A stretch of DNA of 64,000 nucleotides from Hydrogenophaga sp. (GTDB lineage: Bacteria; Pseudomonadota; Gammaproteobacteria; Burkholderiales; Burkholderiaceae_C), in assembly GCF_030158645.1 (NCBI RefSeq), contig NZ_JAOASO010000089.1, positions 1 through 64,000 on the forward strand, read 5' to 3'. This document shows positions 18,081 to 27,523 of this stretch, piece by piece. The translations under genes were made by a program, and so were the position numbers. The notes under the pieces are model-generated. The model did no database searches. It had not been told where the DNA came from and saw nothing but the letters and a program-made list of their open reading frames with translations. The first letter of the stretch is position 1; every line of letters starts with the position of its first letter.

Positions 18081-19082
18081 TTGGCCAAAAAGAACTTTCT
18101 CGATTTCGAGCAGCCCATTGCCGATCTCGAAACCAAGATCGAGGAACTGCGTTACGTGCAGACGGAGTCCGCGGTCGACATCTCTGAAGAGATCGAACAG
18201 CTCGCGGGCAAAAGTCTGCAGCTCACCAAAGACATCTACAGCAACCTCACGCCGTGGCAGATCACCAAGATCGCGCGCCACGCCGACCGGCCCTACACGC
18301 TGGACTATGTGCGCGAAATCTTCACGCACTTCGTCGAACTGCACGGCGACCGCCATTTTTCCGACGATCTGAGCATCGTGGGAGGTCTGGCCCGCTTCAA
18401 TGGCCAGCCCTGCATGGTGTTGGGTCACCAGAAGGGCCGCGACACGAAAGAGCGTGGCCTGCGCAACTTCGGCATGACCAAGCCCGAGGGTTACCGCAAG
18501 GCTTTGCGCCTGATGAAGCTGGCTGAGAAATTCCGCCTGCCGGTCTTCACCTTTGTGGACACGCCCGGCGCCTACCCCGGCATCGACGCCGAAGAGCGCG
18601 GCCAGTCCGAAGCCATCGGACGCAACATCTTCGAGATGGCGCAGCTCGAAGTGCCGATCATCTCCACCATCATTGGCGAAGGCGGATCCGGCGGCGCGCT
18701 CGCCATCTCCGTGGCCGACCAGGTGCTCATGCTGCAGTACTCGGTGTACTCGGTGATCAGCCCTGAAGGTTGCGCCTCCATCCTCTGGAAAACGAGCGAC
18801 CGCGCCAGCGACGCGGCCGACGCGTTGGGCATCACCGCGCACCGCCTCAAGGCGCTGGGTCTGGTCGACAAGATCGTCAACGAGCCGGTGGGCGGCGCTC
18901 ACCGCGACCACAAGCAGATGGCGGCCTTCCTGAAGCGCGCGCTGGGCGACGCATGGCGCCAGGTGACCGACCTCAAGGTCAAAGAGCTGGTGGACCGCCG
19001 CTATGCGCGCCTCAACAGCTACGGCCGCTTCACCGACACCAAGGCCGACAGCAAGGCCGACGCCAAGAGCGACAAGCGCTGA
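18081..19082 (+). CDS. accA: Acetyl-CoA carboxylase carboxyltransferase subunit alpha
   Basis: AccA forms with AccD the carboxyltransferase that makes malonyl-CoA for fatty acid synthesis. The 333-residue protein begins [22 protein letters not shown], the conserved family N-terminus, and carries the oxyanion-hole region [13 protein letters not shown]. The start codon is TTG (18081) with AGGAG seven bases ahead; no ATG is available in a sensible place. The C-terminal tail is rich in Lys/Asp/Ala repeats ([12 protein letters not shown]), beyond the conserved domain. tilS follows after one base. Confidence 0.96.
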   Translation: MAKKNFLDFEQPIADLETKIEELRYVQTESAVDISEEIEQLAGKSLQLTKDIYSNLTPWQITKIARHADRPYTLDYVREIFTHFVELHGDRHFSDDLSIVGGLARFNGQPCMVLGHQKGRDTKERGLRNFGMTKPEGYRKALRLMKLAEKFRLPVFTFVDTPGAYPGIDAEERGQSEAIGRNIFEMAQLEVPIISTIIGEGGSGGALAISVADQVLMLQYSVYSVISPEGCASILWKTSDRASDAADALGITAHRLKALGLVDKIVNEPVGGAHRDHKQMAAFLKRALGDAWRQVTDLKVKELVDRRYARLNSYGRFTDTKADSKADAKSDKR

Positions 19083-19083
19083 C

Positions 19084-20058
19084 GTGAACCGCAGCACCGC
19101 ACCCGCCAACCCCTGCGAGCAGGCGTTGGCACGGTGGTGCGAACGCTTCGAGGCCCAGCCGCTGAAGGTCGCGGTGGCCTTCAGTGCGGGTGCCGACTCC
19201 ACCGCACTCTTGCTGGCCGCACAGCAGCGCTGGCCTGGGCGGTTGGTGGCATTGCACGTGCACCACGGGTTGCAGGCGGCGGCCGATGACTTCGAATCCC
19301 ACGCACGACGGTTCTGCGCACGCCATGGCGTCGAGTTGCGGGTGGAGCGTGTGCGGGCTTCACCTGAGCCAGGGCAGAGCCCGGAAGACGCGGCCCGCCT
19401 GGCCCGCTACGCTGCGCTGGCCCGCCTGGCCCATGGCGCCGACGTTGGCTGCGTGCTGCTTGGCCAACACGCCGACGATCAGGCGGAAACCCTGCTGCTG
19501 GCGCTGAGCCGCGGCGCGGGTGTGCCGGGCCTGGCCTCCATGCCGGAACGATTTGAACGCGCAGGCATGTGTTTCGGCCGGCCCCTGCTGGACGTGCCCG
19601 CCCGCGCGTTGCGCACCTGGCTGCTGAGTGAAGGGCACGCTTTCGTGGACGACCCCAGCAACGCCGACACCCGTTTCACCCGCAACCGCATCCGGGCCGT
19701 GCTCATGCCCGCCTGGGAAGTCTGCTTCCCCGGCTTTCGTCCCATGCTCGCTCGCACCGCCCGCCACGCCGCGCAGGCTCAGCGCCTGCTGGATGAGCTG
19801 GCTGTCCTCGACCTGGCCCAGACCGGTGTGCCTCCTCAAATCGTTCGCTTGCAAGCGCTTTCGCGCGATCGGCAGACCAATGCCCTGCGCCACTGGCTGC
19901 GCAGCAGCGCGGGCGTGGCCGCGGCCACCGCGCAACTCGACGAGTTGCTCGACCAGATCGAGGCCTGCACCACGCGCGGGCACCGCATCCACTTGAAAGT
20001 GGGTCCGGGTCATGTGGAGCGCGATGGTGAGTGCCTGCGCTACACCCCCGCCCTATAA
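19084..20058 (+). CDS. tilS: tRNA(Ile)-lysidine synthase
   Basis: TilS modifies C34 of tRNA-Ile(CAU) to lysidine, changing decoding to AUA. The PP-loop ATP-binding motif is AFSAGADST (about residues 34-42), where the usual SGGxDS is SAGADS. LLGQHADDQAETLLLALSRG is the second conserved block. The GTG at 19084 gives 324 residues; an in-frame extension back into accA (to 19003) is rejected because it is only the accA tail in another frame. The C-terminal half is short relative to E. coli TilS. Confidence 0.9.
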   Translation: MNRSTAPANPCEQALARWCERFEAQPLKVAVAFSAGADSTALLLAAQQRWPGRLVALHVHHGLQAAADDFESHARRFCARHGVELRVERVRASPEPGQSPEDAARLARYAALARLAHGADVGCVLLGQHADDQAETLLLALSRGAGVPGLASMPERFERAGMCFGRPLLDVPARALRTWLLSEGHAFVDDPSNADTRFTRNRIRAVLMPAWEVCFPGFRPMLARTARHAAQAQRLLDELAVLDLAQTGVPPQIVRLQALSRDRQTNALRHWLRSSAGVAAATAQLDELLDQIEACTTRGHRIHLKVGPGHVERDGECLRYTPAL

Positions 20059-20114
20059 TTGCGGGCTTTGCCCGGTGGCGCAGCCGGCGCGTTCAACCCA
20101 ACCAATCCAACCCG

Positions 20115-21395
20115 ATGGCCTTGATAGTTCACAAGTACGGCGGCACCTCCATGGGGTCGACCGAGCGCATCCGCAATGTGGCCAAACGCGTGGCCAAGTG
20201 GCACCGTGCGGGCCACCAGCTGGTGGTCGTGCCCAGCGCCATGAGCGGCGAGACCAACCGCCTGCTCGGCCTGGCGAAAGAGCTCGCGCCGAGCAAGGCC
20301 ACCACCGCCTACAGCCGCGAACTCGACATGCTGGCCTCCACCGGCGAGCAGGCGTCTTCGGCATTGCTGGCCATTGCGCTGCAGGCCGAAGGAATGGAGT
20401 CGGTGAGCTATGCCGGCTGGCAAGTACCGATCAAGACCAACAGCGCGTTCACCAAGGCCCGCATCGAGTCGATCGACGACGTGCGCATCCGGGCCGATTT
20501 GAACGCCGGCAAGGTCGTCATCGTCACCGGCTTCCAGGGCGTGGACCCGGAAGGTCACATCACCACGCTGGGCCGTGGCGGCAGCGACACCTCGGCCGTG
20601 GCCGTGGCCGCAGCCCTCAAGGCCGCCGAGTGCCTGATCTACACCGACGTGGACGGCGTCTACACCACCGACCCGCGCGTGGTGCCGCAAGCGCGCCGCC
20701 TGGAGCGCGTGAGCTTCGAAGAGATGCTGGAGATGGCCAGCATGGGCAGCAAGGTGCTGCAGATCCGTTCGGTGGAATTCGCCGGCAAGTACAAGGTGCC
20801 CCTGCGCGTGCTCTCCAGCTTCACGCCCTGGGACATCGACCTGAACATTGAAGCCGCCTCCGGCACCCTGATCACTTTTGAGGAAAACGAAACCATGGAA
20901 CAAGCCGTCGTCTCAGGCATTGCGTTCAACCGCGACGAAGCCAAGATCTCCGTGCTCGGCGTGCCCGACACCCCCGGTATCGCCTACCAGATCCTGGGTG
21001 CGGTGGCCGATGCGAACATCGAAGTCGATGTGATCATCCAGAACCTGAGCAAGGACGGCAAGACCGACTTCAGCTTCACGGTGCACCGCAACGATTTCCA
21101 GAAAACCATGGACCTGCTCAAGGCCAAGGTCGTGCCCACGCTGGGCGCTGCGGAGGTGGTGGGTGATGCGCGCATCTGCAAGGTGAGCATCGTGGGCATC
21201 GGCATGCGCAGCCACGTCGGCGTGGCCAGCCGTATGTTCAAGTGCCTCAGCACCGAGGGCATCAACATCCAGATGATTTCGACCTCGGAGATCAAGACCT
21301 CGGTGGTGATCGACGAGAAGTACATGGAGCTCGCCGTGCGCTCGTTGCACCGCGAATTCGACCTGGACCAGACCGCCGACACCATCACCGGCTGA
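20115..21395 (+). CDS. lysC: Aspartokinase
   Basis: Phosphorylates aspartate as the first step to lysine, threonine and methionine. The 426-residue protein has the kinase domain (IVHKYGGTSMGSTERI at the N-terminus, then VTGFQGVDPEGHITTLGRGG) and two C-terminal ACT domains from about residue 265 (ISVLGVPDTPGIAYQILG, VSIVGIGMRSHVGVASRMF) that bind feedback effectors. Length and sequence match the monofunctional LysC of Burkholderiales. Start ATG at 20115. Confidence 0.97.
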   Translation: MALIVHKYGGTSMGSTERIRNVAKRVAKWHRAGHQLVVVPSAMSGETNRLLGLAKELAPSKATTAYSRELDMLASTGEQASSALLAIALQAEGMESVSYAGWQVPIKTNSAFTKARIESIDDVRIRADLNAGKVVIVTGFQGVDPEGHITTLGRGGSDTSAVAVAAALKAAECLIYTDVDGVYTTDPRVVPQARRLERVSFEEMLEMASMGSKVLQIRSVEFAGKYKVPLRVLSSFTPWDIDLNIEAASGTLITFEENETMEQAVVSGIAFNRDEAKISVLGVPDTPGIAYQILGAVADANIEVDVIIQNLSKDGKTDFSFTVHRNDFQKTMDLLKAKVVPTLGAAEVVGDARICKVSIVGIGMRSHVGVASRMFKCLSTEGINIQMISTSEIKTSVVIDEKYMELAVRSLHREFDLDQTADTITG

Positions 21396-21450
21396 AGGCC
21401 CCGCTTCAGAGGAAGAAGCCTGCCGGGATGAGGCATAATACGCAGCTTCC

Positions 21451-21543
21451 GGAGCGATGACCGAGTGGCCGAAGGTGCTCCCCTGCTAAGGGAGTATGGG
21501 GTGTAGAGCCTCATCGAGGGTTCGAATCCCTCTCGCTCCGCCA
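21451..21543 (+). tRNA. tRNA-Ser (anticodon GCU)
   Basis: A 93-base class II tRNA with acceptor stem GGAGCGA/TCGCTCC, a long variable arm, T-loop TTCGAAT and encoded CCA (21541-21543). The anticodon stem is 21478-21482 with 21490-21494 and the anticodon GCT is at 21485-21487, reading AGC/AGU. A CATAAT -10-like box at 21434-21439 precedes it, and a terminator follows directly. Confidence 0.96.
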
Positions 21544-21554
21544 GACAAGAAAAC

Positions 21555-21579
21555 AAAACGCGCCTTCGGGCGCGTTTTT
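21555..21579 (+). terminator. Rho-independent terminator of tRNA-Ser
   Basis: A 10-bp stem (21555-21564 with 21569-21578) with a TTCG tetraloop, A-rich before and T5 after. The stable TTCG loop and T-run make this a clear intrinsic terminator. Confidence 0.92.
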
Positions 21580-21649
21580 CATGTCCGCGCCGTTGGTGTG
21601 CGTCCGGGCGTGACACGGGTTTCGATGTCCGACCCCCCAAAATGCGGGC

Positions 21650-22564
21650 ATGTCCGCACCCCATGTACCCACGGCCTCACTGTCCGGCTCGGCATTCGCC
21701 ACGCTGCTGCTCATCGCGTTCATGATGGGTGCCAACCACGTGGCGGCCCGGCTGGCGTTTGACCACGGGGTGAGCGTGGCCACGGCGGTGGCGTTTCGCA
21801 GTGGTGTCACGGCGCTGGTGGTGGGCTTGATCGTGCTGGCGTACCGGGTGCCGGTGCGCTTGCAGGCCCGTCACCGCAAGGCCTTGCCGGCGATCGGTGT
21901 GCTGGTGGGCGTGCAGAGCTTGTGTCTTTACGCCTCGGTGGCGCGGCTGCCCGTGGCGCTGGCCTTGCTGGCTTTCAACACCTACCCGCTGTGGACCGCG
22001 CTGTGGGCTCGCGTGGTCTACGGCCAGCGGCCGCAGCCGCGCGTGCTGCGCGCGATGCCGGTGATGCTGCTCGGGCTGGCGCTCGCGCTCGATGTGTCGG
22101 GCGCGGCCTCTGGTCTGGGCGCATCGGGCCACTGGTCGCGCATTGGTGTGGGCGTGGCGTTCGCATTGACGGCCGCGGCGACTTTTGGCCTGGCGCTGGT
22201 GATCACGCAGCATGAGACAGGTGATCTCGATGGCCGCCTGCGCACCGCCACCACCATGAGCATCGTGGGCATCATGGCGCTCGTCGCTTGTGCGGTGCAG
22301 GGTGGCCTGGCCTTGCCGCAGGCGGCGGTGGGCTGGTGGGGGCTGTCCGGTTTGACCGTCCTCTATGGCACCGCGTTCACCATCATGTTCACCGTGTTGC
22401 CCAGACTCGGCGTGGTGGGCAACTCGGCCATCATGAACATCGAACCCATCTTTGCGCTGGTGCTGGCCTGGGCGATCCTGGGCCAGTCGATTGCAGCGGT
22501 GCAGGTGGCCGGTGGGCTGCTGGTGGTGGCCACCGTGATGTGGCTGGGGCTGCGGAAAGGCTGA
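21650..22564 (+). CDS. DMT superfamily (EamA) transporter
   Basis: A 304-residue inner-membrane protein with about ten transmembrane helices in two EamA repeats, the drug/metabolite transporter pattern. The motif-like stretch YASVARLPVALALLAFNTYPLWTALW is typical of EamA proteins. Substrate cannot be told. The ATG at 21650 begins MSAPHVPTASLSGS. It is transcribed alone and converges with the S4-domain gene across a GC-rich spacer with C-runs (22565-22672). Confidence 0.85.
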   Translation: MSAPHVPTASLSGSAFATLLLIAFMMGANHVAARLAFDHGVSVATAVAFRSGVTALVVGLIVLAYRVPVRLQARHRKALPAIGVLVGVQSLCLYASVARLPVALALLAFNTYPLWTALWARVVYGQRPQPRVLRAMPVMLLGLALALDVSGAASGLGASGHWSRIGVGVAFALTAAATFGLALVITQHETGDLDGRLRTATTMSIVGIMALVACAVQGGLALPQAAVGWWGLSGLTVLYGTAFTIMFTVLPRLGVVGNSAIMNIEPIFALVLAWAILGQSIAAVQVAGGLLVVATVMWLGLRKG

Positions 22565-22672
22565 GCTCCTCCCCGCGCCGCTGACGCGGCTTCCCCCCCC
22601 CCTCTTTGGCCGGACCCTGGATGCCCCTGGATGGGTGCGGCCGGTTCGTGGTGGGCCTTGGCGTTGGGGCGG

Positions 22673-23128
22673 TCACTCGTCGAGCGACGCGCTCCAGCGA
22701 TCGTTCCATTCGCCTCGGGGCGGCGCGTCGCGCAAACCCTCGATGTCCCGCCGGTCACGCTTGGTGGGCCGCCCCATGGGCTGGCTGTGAGCGGGCTCGG
22801 GCGCGAGGCGCCGCATTTCGGCGTTCGCGGCGCGTTGCGCCAGCGAGGCGGCGGTCTCTTCGTACAGCAGTGCGGCCACCGGCGCTGAAGACCGCACGCC
22901 GCTCAAGCCCTGGACCACCACCGTGCGAACCTCGTGGCCGATGCGCAGTTCCAGCGTGTCGCCGGTCTTGACCTCTTTCGACGGTTTGGCCAGTTGGCCA
23001 TTGAGCCTGACGCGGCCCTTCTCGATTTCTTCGCTGCTCAGGCTGCGCGTTTTGTAAAAGCGCGCGGCCCAGAGCCATTTGTCGAGCCGGACTCTGGTGG
23101 CTGAGGATTCGGTGTGGGCGGGTTTCAT
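22673..23128 (-). CDS. hslR: S4-domain RNA-binding heat shock protein (Hsp15-like)
   Basis: A 151-residue protein with an S4 RNA-binding domain at residues 12-75 (VRLDKWLWAARFYKTRSLSS and GRVRLNGQLAKPSKEVKTGD), matching Hsp15/HslR, which rescues stalled 50S subunits carrying peptidyl-tRNA. The charged C-terminal tail (RPTKRDRRDIEGLRD) is typical. Start ATG at 23128 overlaps the sensor kinase stop as ATGA, although the two proteins are not functionally related. Confidence 0.9.
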   Translation of the reverse strand: MKPAHTESSATRVRLDKWLWAARFYKTRSLSSEEIEKGRVRLNGQLAKPSKEVKTGDTLELRIGHEVRTVVVQGLSGVRSSAPVAALLYEETAASLAQRAANAEMRRLAPEPAHSQPMGRPTKRDRRDIEGLRDAPPRGEWNDRWSASLDE

Positions 23129-24576
23129 GCAGGGGGCGTGTGTGGGGCCAGGGGCAGGCGCACGGTGGCGTCCAGTCCGCTCACCTGGCCGGAGCGGGTG
23201 CGGTTGTCGAGGTCGATGGCGCCACCGAGCGACTGCACGATCTCTCGGCAGATCGCCAGCCCCAGCCCGGAGCCGGCGGTGCTGCTGCCTGGCCGCTGTT
23301 CGGTGGCAAAGGGTTGAAACAGGCGCTCGCGCAGTGCCGCCGAGATGCCCGGGCCCGCGTCGCTGATGGTGAGTGCGGCGGTCTGGGTGTCCACCACCAG
23401 TGCCACGGTGAGCGCTGAGCCCGGTGGCGTGTTCTTGATGGCGTTGTGCAGCAGGTTGCGGCTCAGCTCGCGCAGGGCCCATTCGTGGGCGCGCACGGGC
23501 GCGCGCTGCGTGGTGATGGAAAAGTCGAGCGAGCGCTCGGCGATGAGCGCCGACAGGTCGAGTGCGACCAGGCGCACCACGGCCGACCACTCGTGCACCG
23601 GTGTGCTTTTTTCTTGCCGCAGCTGTTCCACCTTGGCCAGCGCGAGCATCTGGTTGGCCAGCTCGGTGGCACGCTCCACCGTGTGGCCGATCTCATCGAG
23701 CGCCTGGCGCGGCTCCACATCGCCGCGCTGGGCCGACTGCACCTGCGTCTTGAGCACGGCCAGCGGCGTGCGCAGCTGGTGCGAGGTGTCGCGCACAAAA
23801 CGCTTCTGGTGATCCAGCAGGTGCGACAGGCGCTGCATGTGCTGGTTGGTGGCGTCCAGCAGTGGCAGCAGTTCGCGCGGTGCCCCTTCGGTCGGCAGGG
23901 GAGACAGGTCGTTCTCGCTGCGCATGCCCAGCGCCTGGCTGAGCGCGCGCACCGGGCGTGTGGCGCGCTGCACCACGAACACCACCACCAGCGCGATCAC
24001 CAGCACCAGCGCAGCCTGCCGCCACAACGTGTCGATCAGGATCTGGCGTGCCAGGGTCTCGCGCAGCTCGAGCGTTTCGGCCACCTGGATCGTGGCCATG
24101 CCTTGTTCGTAGACGCCCGAGACCGGCTGCAGCAACACCGCCATGCGCACCGGCACACCCTGGTACTGGTCGTCGTAGAAGTTCACCAGCGCCGCATAGA
24201 GGTTCTTTTGCGGGATGTCGCTGCGCCCCCGTGGCATGTCGTCGAAGCCGGACACCAGCTCGCCTTGCAGGCCGCTCACGCGGTAGAAGATGCGGCTGCG
24301 GTTGTCGGCTTCGAAGGCCTCCAGCGCCGAATAGAGCACGGTGGATTCCACCCGCAGTTCGTTTCCCGAGCCGGTGACGCGCAGTTGTTCCCCGAGCGAC
24401 TTGGCGGTGGCGAGCAGGGTGCGGTCGTAAGCGGTGTCGGCGGCGGCCAGCGCCTGGCGGTACAGCACCACCGTGTTGATCAACAGAAAGACGAACACCG
24501 GCAGCAGGATGCCGAGCAACAAGGTGCGGCGCAGCGAGAGGGCGTGGGGCCGGTGGCCGGTGGCGGGAACGCTCAT
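23125..24576 (-). CDS. tctE: Sensor histidine kinase TctE-like
   Basis: A 483-residue membrane kinase: transmembrane helices at about 17-38 and 180-203 flank a periplasmic sensor domain with YRQALAAADTAYDRTLLATA (a 2CSK-type start). The phospho-accepting site is RDTSHQLRTPLAVLKTQ, followed by the N box NLLHNAIKNTP and G boxes (DAGPGIS, GSGLGLAI). Context, next to a TctD regulator, porin and TctCBA uptake genes, makes it the likely sensor for tricarboxylates. ATG overlaps the response regulator stop. Confidence 0.88.
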   Translation of the reverse strand: MSVPATGHRPHALSLRRTLLLGILLPVFVFLLINTVVLYRQALAAADTAYDRTLLATAKSLGEQLRVTGSGNELRVESTVLYSALEAFEADNRSRIFYRVSGLQGELVSGFDDMPRGRSDIPQKNLYAALVNFYDDQYQGVPVRMAVLLQPVSGVYEQGMATIQVAETLELRETLARQILIDTLWRQAALVLVIALVVVFVVQRATRPVRALSQALGMRSENDLSPLPTEGAPRELLPLLDATNQHMQRLSHLLDHQKRFVRDTSHQLRTPLAVLKTQVQSAQRGDVEPRQALDEIGHTVERATELANQMLALAKVEQLRQEKSTPVHEWSAVVRLVALDLSALIAERSLDFSITTQRAPVRAHEWALRELSRNLLHNAIKNTPPGSALTVALVVDTQTAALTISDAGPGISAALRERLFQPFATEQRPGSSTAGSGLGLAICREIVQSLGGAIDLDNRTRSGQVSGLDATVRLPLAPHTPPA

Positions 24577-25262
24577 CAGCGCTCGGCCTTGAGCAGATAG
24601 CCCAGACCGCGCAGTGTCACCAGCTGCGCGCCGGTGTGGGCGATCTTCTTGCGCAGCCGGTAGGCCACCACTTCAATGGCTTCGGGTTGAACCTGGCTTT
24701 CGCCGGGGAACACCAGCTCGAACAGCCGCTCCTTGGCGATGGCATGCCCCGGCTTGCCGAGCAGGGCCTGCAACAGGGAGAGTTCGCGCGGCGCCAGTTC
24801 CATGGGCTGGCCGCCGAAGTACACCGCGCCGCTGTCTTTTTCCACGTGCATGCCGCACCACACGGGCCCCCGTCCCGCTTGGCCTGCCAAGTGGTCGGCG
24901 CTGGCGGAGCGACGCACCAGCGCACGCAGCCGCGCTTCGAGCTCGTCGAGGTCGAACGGTTTGGGCAGGTAGTCGTCGGCGCCGGTGTTCAGGCCCAGGA
25001 TGCGGTCGCCCACGGTGCCGCGGGCGGTCAGGATGATGACCGGCGTCACCAGCCCCGCCGCGCGCGCCCGGCTCAGGATTTCCAGACCGTCCAGGCCGGG
25101 CAGGCTCAGGTCGAGCAGCACCGCATCGGGCAGGCTGGCCTGCCACAGGGCCAGCGCACGGGCGCCGTCGTCGCAGCTGAGCACGTGCACACCGCGCCGC
25201 TCAAAACTGCGCCGCAGGGTGGTCTGCATGGTGGCGTTGTCTTCGATCAACAGCAGTTTCAT
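24576..25262 (-). CDS. tctD: OmpR-family response regulator TctD-like
   Basis: A 228-residue regulator with a receiver domain (phosphorylatable Asp in DAVLLDLSLPGLDG, about residue 51, and the switch Lys in DYLPKPFD) and an OmpR/PhoB winged-helix domain (VEVVAYRLRKKIAHTGAQLVTLRGLGYLL). It is divergent from the porin gene and most likely binds the repeated GACAGC-type sites before the porin and tctC (25308-25345 and 26465-26502). Start ATG at 25262. Confidence 0.92.
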   Translation of the reverse strand: MKLLLIEDNATMQTTLRRSFERRGVHVLSCDDGARALALWQASLPDAVLLDLSLPGLDGLEILSRARAAGLVTPVIILTARGTVGDRILGLNTGADDYLPKPFDLDELEARLRALVRRSASADHLAGQAGRGPVWCGMHVEKDSGAVYFGGQPMELAPRELSLLQALLGKPGHAIAKERLFELVFPGESQVQPEAIEVVAYRLRKKIAHTGAQLVTLRGLGYLLKAER

Positions 25263-25307
25263 GGGCGTCGATTATGGGCACGGGTCCCACGCCGTTCGAC
25301 CGATGCA

Positions 25308-25345
25308 CAGGGTTTGTCCGGATGGGGTGGACAGCCGACTGACAG
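25308..25345 (+). promoter_or_regulatory. Putative TctD operator before the porin
   Basis: CAGGGTTT at 25308, GGACAGC at 25329 and TGACAG at 25340 occur with exactly the same spacing as in the copy before tctC (26465-26502). The repeated GACAG units 11 bases apart form a direct repeat as expected for OmpR-family regulators. Binding by TctD is inferred from context. Confidence 0.5.
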
Positions 25346-25431
25346 CCTGCAAACCGAGCATGCAGCCTGTCCGATCGCCGCACCGGACGCATCAGGCTTG
25401 TTGCGGTTGTCCATCCATTCTTGAGGTCAAT

Positions 25432-26447
25432 ATGAAAAAAATGCGATCGTCCTGGGCGTTCTCGGGCTGTTCAGTGGACTGGTTTCTGCCCAGTCGTCCG
25501 TGACCATGTACGGCGTCGTCGACGTGGCCGTCGAGCGGGTCAAGGGCGCGACCTCCCTCACCCGCGTCACCTCGGGCCAGCAGCAAGGCTCGCGCTGGGG
25601 TTTGCGCGGGAGCGAGGACCTGGGTGGTGGGCTCAAGGCCCTGTTCGTGCTGGAGACCGGCTTCAACGCCGACACGGGCACGCTGGGCCAGGGTGGGCGG
25701 ATGTTTGGGCGTCAGAGCTTTGTGGGTCTGGGTGGCGGCTGGGGTGCGGTGCGTCTGGGCCGCCAGTACACGCCGATGGACGACATCGTCAGCATCATCG
25801 GCACCAAGACCTACGACGTGTTGAGTGTGGTGCCCATCATCGGCAACGGCGACTACAACCGCGTGGACAACGCGCTCACCTACGTCTCGCCCACCGTGGC
25901 CAACACCGTGTTCCAGCTCCAGTACAGCCTGGGCGAAGAGCGCGTGAGCACCAACACCAGCGCGGATTTCGCCAAGCAGGCCAGCGCGCACGCGTTGTAC
26001 GCCCACGGGCCACTGACCGCCGGCATTTCGCTGATGCGGGTGACCGACGCCGACGGTGTGCTCGCGGGCCGGCAGGGCCGCGACGCGGTGTTGCTCGTGG
26101 GTGCTTACGACTTCGGCGGCTTCACGTTGTCAGGCTATTACGACGCCGAGGACAAGGCCGCGAAGAAGCTCAAGGTTTACGGCGTGGCCGCCGCGTTCAA
26201 GTTCGGTCAGACCACCGTGTCGGTGGGCGCGGCGCAGGCCAAGGACGTGAACGGCTCGGCCGCCGCCGCCAGCGACGATGCGCGCCTCTACACGCTGCAG
26301 GCCAGCCACAACCTGTCCAAGCGCACCGCGATCTACGGCCACCTCACCGCGGTGGACAACGACACCGCGTCGGCGCTGGGCTTCAACAGCCCGGTGGCGG
26401 GATCGAATTCGAACGGCATCCAGGTCGGGTTGCGTCACCGCTTCTGA
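25432..26447 (+). pseudogene. Outer-membrane porin, signal peptide out of frame by one base
   Basis: The barrel (from 25500, SVTMYGVVDVAVERVKG) is a Gram-negative trimeric porin of the Burkholderiales type ending in the classic C-terminal Phe (QVGLRHRF). The ATG at 25432 is followed by seven adenines and reads into a stop after 23 codons. With eight adenines it would read MKKNAIVLGVLGLFSG and continue through VSAQ into the barrel, a perfect signal peptide. So the gene is either phase-off at a homopolymer, rescued by slippage, or affected by a one-base sequence error. In position it should import tricarboxylates for TctCBA. A GTG start at 25500 would give an unexported barrel. Confidence 0.8.
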
Positions 26448-26464
26448 CGCCTTGTCCGCCAGCT

Positions 26465-26502
26465 CAGGGTTTCCCCCAGGGCGGCGGACAGCGAATTGAC
26501 AG
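26465..26502 (+). promoter_or_regulatory. Putative TctD operator before tctC
   Basis: Second copy of the module CAGGGTTT (26465), GGACAGC (26486), TGACAG (26497), with the same 21- and 11-base offsets as at 25308-25345. TTGACA at 26496-26501 could serve as a -35 element. Confidence 0.5.
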
Positions 26503-26553
26503 GGCTCAACCGCAAGATACCAACGTCAGATCACACACAGCAGGAGACACACC

Positions 26554-27513
26554 ATGCGTCGCGACACCTTCCTCAAATCCCTGGCCGCACTGGCCGCTGC
26601 CGGCGCGTTGCCCAACGCCGCCTGGGCCAGCGCCAACATCAAGATGATGATTCCCGCCAACCCCGGTGGCGGCTGGGACGGCACTGGCCGTGCGCTGGGC
26701 GAAGCCCTGCGCGATGCAGGCGTGGCTTCCTCGGTCACCTTCGAAAACAAGGGCGGCGCGGCCGGCGCGATTGGACTGGCGCAGTTCTTCAACGCCAGCA
26801 AGGGCGATCCGAACGCGCTGATGGTCATGGGCGCCGTGATGCTCGGCGGCATCATCACCGGCAAGCCGCCGGTGTCGATCACGCAGCTCACCCCGATTGC
26901 CCGCCTCACCACCGAATACAACGTGTTCGTGCTGCCGGCCAATTCGCCCTACAAGACCATGAAAGACGTGGTCGATCAGCTCAAGAAGGATCCGGGCAGC
27001 ATCAAGTGGGGCGGCGGTTCGCGCGGTGCCACCGAGCACATCGCCGCCGCGCAGATCGCGCAGTCGGTCGGCGTGCCGGCGTCCAAGATCAACTACGTGC
27101 CGTTTCGCGGCGGTGGTGAAGCGGTGGCCGCCATCCTGGGCGGCAACGTCACCCTGGGCGGCAGTGGCTTCAGCGAGTTTCAGCAGTACATCGAGAGCGG
27201 CAAGATGCGCGCGATCGCCGTCACGTCGGCGCAGCGTGTCAAAGGCATCGACGTGCCCACCTTGAAAGAGCAGGGCATCGACGTGGAAATTGGCAACTGG
27301 CGCGGTGTGTACGGCGCACCCGGCATCACGCCGGCCCAGCGCGATGCGCTCACCGCCATGGTGATGAAAGCCACGCAAAGCAAGGCGTGGGCGGCTGCCG
27401 TGGAGAAAAACAACTGGATGCCTGCGCTGCTGACCGGCAAGGCGTTTGACGAGTTCGTGGACAAAGATTTTTCTTCGCTGCGCGCCACGATGGTCCGCGC
27501 CGGGATGGTTTGA
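26554..27513 (+). CDS. tctC: Tripartite tricarboxylate transporter substrate-binding protein
   Basis: A 319-residue periplasmic binding protein of the Bug/TctC family with a signal peptide (RRDTFLKSLAALAAAGALP, cleavage near AWA). Conserved features include MMIPANPGGGWDGTGRALG and ENKGGAAGAIGL. It would capture citrate or a related tricarboxylate and hand it to the TctAB membrane complex encoded next. ATG at 26554 with GGAG upstream. Confidence 0.93.
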   Translation: MRRDTFLKSLAALAAAGALPNAAWASANIKMMIPANPGGGWDGTGRALGEALRDAGVASSVTFENKGGAAGAIGLAQFFNASKGDPNALMVMGAVMLGGIITGKPPVSITQLTPIARLTTEYNVFVLPANSPYKTMKDVVDQLKKDPGSIKWGGGSRGATEHIAAAQIAQSVGVPASKINYVPFRGGGEAVAAILGGNVTLGGSGFSEFQQYIESGKMRAIAVTSAQRVKGIDVPTLKEQGIDVEIGNWRGVYGAPGITPAQRDALTAMVMKATQSKAWAAAVEKNNWMPALLTGKAFDEFVDKDFSSLRATMVRAGMV

Positions 27514-27523
27514 GCCTGTGTCC

